A stretch of DNA of 12,029 nucleotides, taken from positions 1 to 12,029 of the forward strand of contig JAEUMU010000080.1 in NCBI GenBank assembly GCA_016791325.1, read 5' to 3'. Below, one piece after another: positions 7,219 to 12,029 of this stretch. Numbering within the stretch: position 1 is the stretch's first letter; each line of letters opens with the position of its first letter. The notes below the pieces were generated by a model. It was given only the letters and a program-made list of their open reading frames with translations, ran no database searches and was not told the DNA's origin. Position numbers and translations under genes: made by a program. This DNA comes from Hyphomonadaceae bacterium. Its GTDB lineage: Bacteria; Pseudomonadota; Alphaproteobacteria; Caulobacterales; Aquidulcibacteraceae.

Positions 7219-7524
7219 TTAGCTGCGCGGGCGGATGAGCAGGCCGCCAATCAAACCGACAATCCCGCCGCCGGCCGCGCCGGTGATCAGATTGGCGAGG
7301 TGCGCGCCGTTCTCGCCTTCGATCAGCCCGCTCCAGAGATGGGTGATATTGCCGACAGCTTCGACATTGCCGCCCGCATAACCCGCCGCGATGCCGCCGA
7401 TGGCGCCGATCAGCGTGCGCCCGACGAGCCCGCCGCCGCCGCGCGTCAGCGCGCCCAGCACGTTGCCGCCAATTGCTCCGCCAACCGCCTGAACGATGAA
7501 CGGCAAGATAGTAGCCATATCCAT
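7219..7524 (-). CDS. Small glycine-zipper membrane protein, function unknown
   Basis: The 101-residue protein is about 30 percent glycine. It is made of hydrophobic stretches with regularly spaced glycines: AVGGAIGGNVLGAL (13-26), LVGRTLIGAIGGIAAGYAGG (33-52) and LITGAAGGGIVGLIGGLLI (79-97), ending RPRS. These G-x3-G patterns are typical of glycine-zipper proteins, which pack tightly in membranes. No signal peptide with a clear cleavage site is seen. I do not recognise a named family. The ATG at 7524 has a strong Shine-Dalgarno (GGAGGGGAG, plus 7532-7540, seven bases upstream); the frame continues upstream to 7734, but that part is not protein-like and contains the structured intergenic sequences. 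It ends three bases from the stop of the convergent beta-lactamase-fold gene. A candidate stress promoter lies upstream. Confidence 0.7.
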   Translation of the reverse strand: MDMATILPFIVQAVGGAIGGNVLGALTRGGGGLVGRTLIGAIGGIAAGYAGGNVEAVGNITHLWSGLIEGENGAHLANLITGAAGGGIVGLIGGLLIRPRS

Positions 7525-7557
7525 GGTGCGTCTCCCCTCCTGTCCGATCTCGCGCCG

Positions 7558-7584
7558 GACGATCCCGGCCAGCTTAAAAGTTCC
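7558..7584 (-). promoter_or_regulatory. Possible EcfG-like promoter of the glycine-zipper gene
   Basis: On the minus strand GGAAC (7584-7580) is followed after 18 bases by CGTC (7561-7558). The spacing is one base longer than usual and one -10 base differs from the GGAAC-N16/17-CGTT consensus. The position is sensible: transcription would begin about 26 bases before the ATG and include the strong Shine-Dalgarno. This is a weak call. Confidence 0.28.
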
Positions 7585-7609
7585 CGGCGCAAACTCAATA
7601 AAGATTGCG

Positions 7610-7629
7610 CCGCTGTAATACTGTAGCGG
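7610..7629. repeat. Short stem-loop sequence
   Basis: CCGCT (7610-7614) and AGCGG (7625-7629) are perfect inverted arms. With wobble pairs the stem reaches eight pairs around a four-base loop when read as plus-strand RNA. It has no following T-run. It lies in the region between the divergent glycine-zipper and TIR-like genes. Confidence 0.35.
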
Positions 7630-7650
7630 GTAATGCACGCACGTCGCGCA

Positions 7651-7680
7651 ACAACCGGGCGAACCCCGTTCGCCCCTTGT
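7651..7680. repeat. Inverted repeat, possible operator or leader hairpin
   Basis: GGGCGAAC (7657-7664) and GTTCGCCC (7668-7675) are a perfect 8-bp inverted repeat around CCC. Beyond a small unequal bulge, ACAA (7651-7654) and TTGT (7677-7680) extend the symmetry. No run of T follows on either strand, so a terminator is unlikely. It is in the centre of the 268-bp divergent region and may be a regulator site or RNA structure; the function is not shown by the sequence. Confidence 0.45.
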
Positions 7681-7700
7681 TCGGAAGACACAGCCCGCTG

Positions 7701-7709
7701 TTATGCACA
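7701..7709 (+). promoter_or_regulatory. Single DnaA-box-like site
   Basis: TTATGCACA fits the DnaA box pattern TTATNCACA. It is embedded in a small hyphenated inverted repeat, GCTGT-TATGC-ACAGC (7697-7711). Only one such site is seen, with no AT-rich unwinding region, so it is not evidence of an origin; at most it could be a DnaA-responsive promoter element or chance. Confidence 0.25.
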
Positions 7710-7792
7710 GCAGTTTCCCACCCCCGCCCTGCACCTCTCATGCGCACATGCTAGGAAGCGCTCCCCCGGAATGAACGAATGCACGCCTCCTC

Positions 7793-8557
7793 ATGATCGA
7801 CATCCGCATCGTCTGCACGCTCGACGCCAAGCCGGCGGCGGAATCGCTGATGCGCTTGCTCACAGCGGAAGGTCATGTCGTGCGCTTGTGCTATGGGCGC
7901 GGCTCGCTCGCCCATATCGGCGAAGCCGCCGCCGCGCGTGAAGCCATCATCCTGATCTGGTCTGCCAATGCGCCGTTCAGCCAATACATGGACGAATGGG
8001 CGCGCGCGGCGCCGGCGGCGCGGCTGATAGAAATCGCGCTCACCGCCGCCCATCCGCAGATCAACCGGCGCGCAGCCGTGCTCGATTTCAGCGCATGGCG
8101 CGGCGAGCGCGGGGGGCGCGCTTGGCACACGCTCAACGAACGCTTGCGGGCGGTTGCGCGCGCGCTTGAGCCCGCCAAGCCCCCGCCCGTGCGTGCGGCG
8201 CTGGCGCTTGGCATGCTGAGCGCGGCCGCCGTTACGGGCGCCGTCATCGTGCGCATCAACGATGTGGCGGATCTGCAGTCGCCTGAGCGCGTCGAGAACG
8301 TCGAACAGGATATGCTGGCGATGGATTATCAGCGCGACGCTGGCGTCGGCGGCGCGGTGCGCGCGATCGAGCCCGCCTCGATCGGCGATGAAGGCCCCAT
8401 CAGCGCGCCGCGCTATCGCGCGCCGCCGGCGCTGCCGCCGCTGGCGCAATCGCGCTGGGCCCAAACCAGCGCTTACGAGGCGCCCGAGTTGCGCGATGCG
8501 ACGCTGCTGGAGATGATCGTTGCGCTCAATCCGGCCGCGCGCAGCGAAGAGCCTTAA
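7793..8557 (+). CDS. Membrane-anchored protein with TIR-like N-terminal domain (tentative)
   Basis: Three parts are visible in this 254-residue protein. Residues 1 to about 95 form an alternating beta/alpha domain: strand IDIRIVCTL, helix AAESLMRLLTAEG, strand HVVRLCY, strand AIILIWS (51-57), then NAPFSQYMDEWARA (59-72). The last segment resembles the S-x-x-x-E helix of TIR domains, where a glutamate (here perhaps E68) is catalytic in NADase members. The domain is shorter than typical TIR (about 130-150), and the fit is by eye. A basic stretch precedes one membrane helix (about 134-153), predicting a cytoplasmic N-terminus. The C-terminal 100 residues are Ala/Pro rich and probably disordered in the periplasm. 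No Shine-Dalgarno precedes the ATG at 7793 and an in-frame TGA lies at 7772, so the start cannot be much earlier. It converges with the Nudix gene. It could instead be an unrelated alpha/beta sensor domain. Confidence 0.6.
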   Translation: MIDIRIVCTLDAKPAAESLMRLLTAEGHVVRLCYGRGSLAHIGEAAAAREAIILIWSANAPFSQYMDEWARAAPAARLIEIALTAAHPQINRRAAVLDFSAWRGERGGRAWHTLNERLRAVARALEPAKPPPVRAALALGMLSAAAVTGAVIVRINDVADLQSPERVENVEQDMLAMDYQRDAGVGGAVRAIEPASIGDEGPISAPRYRAPPALPPLAQSRWAQTSAYEAPELRDATLLEMIVALNPAARSEEP

Positions 8558-8568
8558 GCCGCCCGCTG

Positions 8569-9027
8569 TTAAACGCCGCGCCGCGCGCGCAGCCAATGCA
8601 GAATGGCCCACGCATGCGCCTCATGGCGCACCTTGGTGACGGCCTCCGTGGCGCTCATCCACTCCAGCTTATGATCGGGCTCGGTGGGATCGGAGTCCGC
8701 GGCCGAGAGTTCGGCTTCGTAGAAGGTCGCCAACGAGTTGCGCGGCTCGCCCTTGTTGATCCAGAACTGGCCCGCACGGCCCAGCACGCGCGTCGGCCAA
8801 ACTGTTAGCCCTGTTTCCTCCAGAAACTCGCGCATCAAGGCGGCGGCTTCATCCTCGTTGGCCTCGATGCCGCCGCCGGGAAGATCATATTCGTAGGGCG
8901 GCGCGCGTCCGATGCGCACGATGGCCAGATGCGACTCCCCGCGCGGGCACACCCCATACGCGCTCATGCGCTCGACATAGGTGAGGCCCGATTGCGTCTG
9001 GCCAAATTGCAAGGCGAAGCGTGTCAT
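8569..9027 (-). CDS. Nudix hydrolase
   Basis: The 152-residue protein contains a perfect Nudix box, G-x5-E-x7-R-E-U-x-E-E-x-G-U, at residues 52-74 (G52, E58, then REFLEETGL 66-74). The glutamates bind the divalent metal needed to hydrolyse a nucleoside diphosphate linked to another group. It is preceded by YEYDLPGGG (45-53), the usual lead-in strand, and followed by FWINKGEP and LATFYEAEL strands. The substrate cannot be read; the size fits the general ADP-ribose/NTP or MutT-like group. The ATG at 9025-9027 has no strong Shine-Dalgarno; a TATATC sequence lies a few bases further upstream, so a very short leader is possible. It diverges from the SDR gene with 77 bp between starts, and converges with the TIR-like gene with 11 bp between stops. 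Confidence 0.92.
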   Translation of the reverse strand: MTRFALQFGQTQSGLTYVERMSAYGVCPRGESHLAIVRIGRAPPYEYDLPGGGIEANEDEAAALMREFLEETGLTVWPTRVLGRAGQFWINKGEPRNSLATFYEAELSAADSDPTEPDHKLEWMSATEAVTKVRHEAHAWAILHWLRARRGV

Positions 9028-9104
9028 GCCCGGCGATATAGCGCGCGGCGCCGGCGCTGGCGATGCTCTGTTGCGCCCGCACCCCGCACAGCTTCAGATA
9101 GGGC

Positions 9105-9824
9105 ATGAGTTTTGAGCGTCTGCAGCCGGTGGCCCTAATAACGGGCGCAGCGTCCGCCCTTGGCGGGGCCTGCGCCAGCGCCATCGCGCGCCGCGCCGAA
9201 GGCGGCCTTGTTCTGGCCGATAGCAACGAGCCCGGCTTGGAAGCGGCGGCCGATGGCCTCGCCTTTCCGCCCGAACGTGTCTCCACTCTGGCGTTCGACG
9301 CCGCCAGCGAAGCCCGCTGGGCCGACGCGTGCGCCTTCATCAAGAGCCAGTACGGGCGCCTCGACTGGGCCGTGATCAACGCGCCCGCCGCACCCGCCGC
9401 CACCGACTTGGTGCAATGGGACGCGCCGAGCGCGCTGGAGCAGGTGATCCTCAGCCTGGCCCCGGTGATGGACTTGATGCGCCACAATGCCGGCGGCGGC
9501 GCCATCGTCATCACCGCCCCGGCCGCCGCGCTCAGCGCCCGCCCCGGCCTGCTCGATGTCGTCCGCGCCGCCGCCAAGGAAGCCGCCAGCTACGATGTGC
9601 GCGTCAATGCATTGGCTGTGGGCGCAGCCGAAGCCCCCTCGTTTCAGGAGCTTGCAAACAGCGCGGGCGGTGAGCGCGCCGCCTTCTCCGCACTCGAAGC
9701 CATGCCCACGCCCTTGGCGCGCTATGCCGGGGCGGCGCCCGCGCGCTTGATCGACACGCTTTTATCCGGCGCCGGCGCGGTCAGCGGCGTCACACTCGTA
9801 GTGGACGCGGGCTACGCTATTTGA
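9105..9824 (+). CDS. Short-chain dehydrogenase/reductase-fold protein with degenerate active site
   Basis: The 239-residue length and fold markers fit the classical SDR family. It shows the nucleotide-binding start VALITGAASALGG (9-21, normally TGxxxGIG), an acidic end of strand 2 (LVLADSN), DWAVINAPAAP (87-97, normally NNAG), VRVNALAVG (165-173, normally IRVNxxxPG) and the C-terminal VTLVVDAGYAI. The catalytic residues are not evident: the strand that normally carries serine reads IVITAPAAALSARPG, and the YxxxK position reads RAAAK (154-158), keeping Lys158 but lacking tyrosine. The second glycine of the dinucleotide motif is Ala. It therefore may bind a nucleotide weakly or act non-enzymatically. 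The ATG at 9105 has only a weak AGGG nearby. The DUF4282-type gene follows after 34 bp on the same strand. Confidence 0.82.
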   Translation: MSFERLQPVALITGAASALGGACASAIARRAEGGLVLADSNEPGLEAAADGLAFPPERVSTLAFDAASEARWADACAFIKSQYGRLDWAVINAPAAPAATDLVQWDAPSALEQVILSLAPVMDLMRHNAGGGAIVITAPAAALSARPGLLDVVRAAAKEAASYDVRVNALAVGAAEAPSFQELANSAGGERAAFSALEAMPTPLARYAGAAPARLIDTLLSGAGAVSGVTLVVDAGYAI

Positions 9825-9858
9825 TCGGCTGGTCCGGAGCGATTCTGCGGAGCCCGCC

Positions 9859-10209
9859 ATGCAAACCATCATTCGCCGCTTCTTCGGTTTTGACCGCCTG
9901 ATCGGACCGGTGCTGGTGCGCATCGTCTATTATTTCGGCGCCGCCGTGATCATTTGCGTTGGCCTTTTCGGCCTCTTCCTGGCGTTGATGTCGCTGCTGA
10001 CGGGCAATATCGGCGGCGGCCTGATGCAGCTGATCGCCACGCCAGCGGTGGCCGCGGTGGGGTTGGTTTACTGGCGCTTCCTATGTGAGCTCTTCATGCT
10101 GGCGTTTCTGGCGTTCGAGCGGCTGGGCGAGGTGCGCGATCTCATGCGCATCGCCGCCGGCGTGGCGCCCGCGCCCTCCGCGCCCGATCCCGATCATCCT
10201 GCCTTCTAG
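9859..10209 (+). CDS. DUF4282-type small membrane protein
   Basis: This 116-residue protein has two hydrophobic segments, at about residues 24-48 and 54-72, and a soluble Pro-rich tail. The pattern RRFFGFDRLIGPVLVRIVYY (6-25), a Gly-rich turn (NIGGGL), then WRFLCELFMLAFLAFERLGE (72-91) matches the layout of DUF4282 proteins, in which FFDF-like and ELxIVxFxxxE-like segments flank the membrane helices. No function is established for the family. GGAG (9849-9852) lies six bases upstream of the ATG. It follows the SDR-fold gene by 34 bp and may be co-transcribed. Its TAG stop shares the CTAG tetramer (10206-10209) with the stop of the convergent thioesterase gene. Confidence 0.75.
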   Translation: MQTIIRRFFGFDRLIGPVLVRIVYYFGAAVIICVGLFGLFLALMSLLTGNIGGGLMQLIATPAVAAVGLVYWRFLCELFMLAFLAFERLGEVRDLMRIAAGVAPAPSAPDPDHPAF

Positions 10210-10607
10210 GGCGCGAAGCGGGCGATGATCTCCGGCGGCACGCGCCGCACACGGCGCGTCTGCGCATCGAGCAAGCACCAGTTCGAAACGATCTGCGCGG
10301 CGGGCTTTTCCGCCCCAGCCTTATGAATGTTCACGTATCGCGGCCAGATCGCTCCTTGGGCGCTGTCGGCGACATGCGTGCGCACCTCAACGTCGTCGCC
10401 CAGCATTAGCGGCGTGCGATAATCCACCTCGTGGCGCATCACCACCCAGACATAGCGCTCCATCATGTCGGCGCTCGCCCGCGCGCGCCAATGCGCAATG
10501 GCGATCTCCTGCGCATAGCGCAAATAGACGATGTTGTTCACATGGCCGAGCTCGTCGATATCGGCGGCGTCGACGGGGAAGCGCTGCGAAAAAATCTCGG
10601 CGGCCAT
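10206..10607 (-). CDS. Acyl-CoA thioesterase, 4HBT hotdog family
   Basis: The 133-residue length and fold are those of the 4-hydroxybenzoyl-CoA thioesterase (YbgC-like) group. The signature DIDELGHVNNIVYLRYAQE (residues 17-34) contains the active-site segment D-x-D-x-x-G-H-V-N-N; the aspartate near the helix start is the usual catalytic residue of this class. The later part, VDYRTPLMLGDDVEVRTHV, is also typical. The enzyme would hydrolyse an acyl-CoA thioester in the cytoplasm; the acyl group cannot be told. No strong ribosome-binding site precedes the ATG at 10605-10607. It lies 21 bp downstream of the HPt gene and may be the last member of an nnrU-HPt-thioesterase unit. Its stop overlaps that of the DUF4282-type gene. 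Confidence 0.92.
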   Translation of the reverse strand: MAAEIFSQRFPVDAADIDELGHVNNIVYLRYAQEIAIAHWRARASADMMERYVWVVMRHEVDYRTPLMLGDDVEVRTHVADSAQGAIWPRYVNIHKAGAEKPAAQIVSNWCLLDAQTRRVRRVPPEIIARFAP

Positions 10608-10628
10608 GCGCCGTTCTAGCGCGAAGGC

Positions 10629-10934
10629 TTAAGCGGCGTCAGCGGCGAATTGCTCCAGTTCCGCCAGCGCTTCGTTAAGCGCGGCCCGCACGCCGGCCAG
10701 CCCCTCGTGCGGGGCGTTTTCAGCCGCCTCGCACGCCGCCGCGAGCCGCATCAGGCCAATGCCGCGGGCTGAGCCCTTCAGCGTGTGCACCGCCGTGCGC
10801 CAATCGCCGCCGGCGGCGAACACCGCCTCCCAGCCGTCGATCTGCCCGCGGAACAGGCCAAGGATCTCGCGCTGCAGGACGGCGTCATGGCCGGTCATGT
10901 AGGCGAAGTGGTCGCGGTCGAGCACAGGCGTCAT
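10629..10934 (-). CDS. Stand-alone histidine phosphotransfer (HPt) protein
   Basis: The 101-residue protein is almost entirely one HPt four-helix-bundle domain. The phosphoacceptor is His50 in AVHTLKGSARGIGL (48-61), with the usual Lys53, Gly54 and Ser55 after it. The following helix, LMRLAAACEAAENA, and the last helix are as expected. By family it carries a phosphoryl group between the receiver domain of a hybrid kinase and a final response regulator. No kinase or regulator is in the window, so its partners are not known. The start is taken as ATG at 10932-10934; a TTG five codons earlier (10947-10949) is an alternative. It lies 24 bp after the nnrU-like gene and 21 bp before the thioesterase gene, on the same strand. 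Confidence 0.88.
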   Translation of the reverse strand: MTPVLDRDHFAYMTGHDAVLQREILGLFRGQIDGWEAVFAAGGDWRTAVHTLKGSARGIGLMRLAAACEAAENAPHEGLAGVRAALNEALAELEQFAADAA

Positions 10935-10958
10935 TGCGCCTATGTGCAACGCCTGCGC

Positions 10959-11669
10959 TTAAGGCCAGGTTGAAATCACCGGCGCGCCGAACAGGCGCCC
11001 GTGCGCCATCGCCAGCATCAGCGCCACCGCCAGCCCTGCCAGCCCACGCCACCCGATCTCGCCAAGCCTCAGTCGGTTGCGCCCCTGAGTGATGGCCATG
11101 AACGGCACGTTCGAGGTCACATCCTCATAGCCGGCGAAGCCCACCGGATCGCGCGCACGGCCCTTCCGGTCAATCGAGCGTGAGCCCAAAATCACCATCA
11201 AAGTCAGCGCGCCGAACAGCATCAGCGCAAACCGCTCGCCATTGACCATGAGGTGGCCCGCACCCCACAGCGCCACGCCCCACAGGAACGGATGGCGCGT
11301 GATGCGATGAATGCCGCGCGCCGGTTCCGCCTGCGCCAACGCCCGCTTTTCAAACCCGGCCGAGGTGGGGCCTGGCGTCGCCACGCCTGTCACCGCCATC
11401 GCCACGCCCACGAACGCCACGATCACACCGGGCCAGCGCAGCCACGCCGGGGGCGCCCACAAGGCCTCGTTCAGCGGATCGAACGGATCGGCCCGCACCG
11501 CGCCGAGCGCCACGATCATCCAAACCAGCAACGCTAAGGAAATCAGCGAGAACAGGCCGCGATAGAGCCCTTCCCCAAGCCGCCCCACCAGCGCCGCGCG
11601 CGCGCCCGTGGCCGAGACGCCGATGTGGATCAGCACAAACGCAGCCAACGCCCACCCAAACGATCCCAT
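10959..11669 (-). CDS. NnrU-family integral membrane protein
   Basis: The 236-residue protein has about six hydrophobic segments (about 4-20, 38-58, 80-97, 126-142, 147-162, 207-222). It begins MGSFGWALAAFVLIHIGVSA, as is usual in NnrU. The conserved loop IHRITRHPFLWGVALW (120-135) holds the histidines shared with the related plant Z-ISO isomerases, where they bind haem. NnrU was named from nitrite/nitric-oxide respiration genes, but many family members occur outside denitrification clusters, and none is seen here, so the role is open. The start is ATG at 11667-11669, with GAGGAG (11676-11681) six bases upstream; a frame from 11705 would bury that site and add 12 polar residues. It heads the run of nnrU, HPt and thioesterase genes. 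Confidence 0.9.
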   Translation of the reverse strand: MGSFGWALAAFVLIHIGVSATGARAALVGRLGEGLYRGLFSLISLALLVWMIVALGAVRADPFDPLNEALWAPPAWLRWPGVIVAFVGVAMAVTGVATPGPTSAGFEKRALAQAEPARGIHRITRHPFLWGVALWGAGHLMVNGERFALMLFGALTLMVILGSRSIDRKGRARDPVGFAGYEDVTSNVPFMAITQGRNRLRLGEIGWRGLAGLAVALMLAMAHGRLFGAPVISTWP

Positions 11670-11675
11670 CTTCCG

Positions 11676-11681
11676 CTCCTC
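11676..11681 (-). promoter_or_regulatory. Ribosome-binding site deciding the start of the NnrU-family gene
   Basis: GAGGAG on the minus strand, six bases before the ATG at 11667-11669, favours this start over the in-frame upstream codon at 11705. Confidence 0.65.
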
Positions 11682-11764
11682 GATCCACTGGACGGCCCTG
11701 CACAATCACCTTATGTGGGCGCTTCCGCATAGCCGGGGCCCCAGGGCCCTGCACCAGGCGGCAT

Positions 11765-11840
<76 letters not shown>

Positions 11841-11868
11841 TCTCTTGTTTGATTTTCGGCGCCTTGGT

Positions 11869-12029
11869 TCAGCGCAGCGCCACGCGCGCCGGCGTGAGCC
11901 CGCGCACAGCGTTGCCGATCAGGAACCCGTCCTGCAAATCTTCCACCCGCACGTCCGCTTCACGCGCGCGCCCCGCGGCCAAGAACTCCGCACGAAGCAC
12001 GCCCGGCAACAAGCCGCGCGCGGCCGGCG
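11869..12029 (-). CDS. C-terminal end of class IV aminotransferase, PabC-like aminodeoxychorismate lyase (cut by window edge)
   Basis: The last 52 codons are present. They contain LLPGVLRAEFLAAGRAREAD followed by VEDLQDGFLIGNAVRGLTPA, matching the conserved end of fold-type IV PLP enzymes of the PabC group (the G-L-LPG-xxR segment and the FxxNxxRGxxPA segment). By family, PabC converts 4-amino-4-deoxychorismate to p-aminobenzoate and pyruvate for folate synthesis. In several alphaproteobacteria this domain is fused to PabB (aminodeoxychorismate synthase), so the full gene could be a PabB-PabC fusion; only the tail is seen. Branched-chain or D-amino acid aminotransferases are less likely from these motifs. 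The TGA stop at 11869-11871 lies 28 bp from the end of the convergent tRNA gene. Confidence 0.8.
   Translation of the reverse strand, partial: PAARGLLPGVLRAEFLAAGRAREADVRVEDLQDGFLIGNAVRGLTPARVALR

Noticed and set aside
7701..7709. DnaA box as sign of a replication origin
   Set aside because: Only one box is present, with no cluster, AT-rich unwinding element or dnaA/parA neighbours.
7633..7941. Frame with an ATG at 7771 overlapping the TIR-like gene start
   Set aside because: It is only a short Arg/His-rich frame antagonistic to the better protein-like frame at 7793. A GGA before its ATG is not enough to call a gene.
11733..11749. GGGGCCCC-type palindrome as a terminator before the tRNA
   Set aside because: The palindrome has no room for a loop and no T-run follows on either strand.
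11694..11754. 10-bp direct repeat GGCCCTGCAC (11694-11703 and 11745-11754) upstream of the tRNA
   Set aside because: It is short, GC-rich and not linked to any promoter or attachment-site pattern. No integrase or duplicated tRNA end is present, so an att site is not supported.

Overview
The window is a GC-rich piece of bacterial chromosome. It carries the alphaproteobacterial rsmH-ftsL-ftsI-murE order, GGAAC-type candidate stress promoters, an NnrU-family protein, an HPt protein and a tRNA with encoded CCA. Together these suggest an alphaproteobacterium, perhaps of the Caulobacterales/Hyphomonadaceae kind; the genus cannot be named from the sequence alone. No insertion sequence, integrase, CRISPR array, prophage or plasmid gene is visible. 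This looks like ordinary, densely packed core and near-core chromosome.

Layout. 1-3128 (minus): division and cell-wall operon rsmH > ftsL > ftsI > murE (murE cut by the window edge), with genes overlapping or closely spaced. 3163-3548 (minus): RNase P RNA (rnpB), only about 34 bp upstream of rsmH, where mraZ would usually be expected. 3635-4741 (plus): a lipoprotein HtrA/Deg-type protease, divergent from rnpB. 4742-6154 (minus): an outer-membrane-type lipocalin followed by a tandem universal-stress protein, perhaps one stress unit. 6217-7215 (plus): an exported beta-lactamase-fold protein that seems to have lost its catalytic residues. 7219-7524 (minus): a glycine-zipper membrane protein. 7525-7792: a structured intergenic region. 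7793-8557 (plus): a membrane-anchored protein with a weak TIR-like N-terminal domain. 8569-9027 (minus): a Nudix hydrolase. 9105-10209 (plus): a degenerate short-chain dehydrogenase followed by a DUF4282-type membrane protein. 10206-11669 (minus): an nnrU > HPt > thioesterase unit. 11765-11840 (plus): tRNA-Lys(CTT). 11869-12029 (minus): the C-terminal end of a class IV aminotransferase (PabC type).

How the genes relate. The cell-wall genes act together at the septum: RsmH methylates 16S rRNA, FtsL and FtsI belong to the divisome, and MurE makes the peptidoglycan precursor. The protease, lipocalin, Usp and glycine-zipper genes look like an envelope and stress set. Candidate EcfG-like motifs precede the lipocalin and the glycine-zipper gene. 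Four successive convergent gene pairs are separated by 0, 3, 11 and -4 bp, leaving no room for ordinary terminators. The points most worth a second look are the two apparent pseudoenzymes, the TIR-like anchored protein, the rnpB/rsmH junction and the shared lipocalin/beta-lactamase promoter region.
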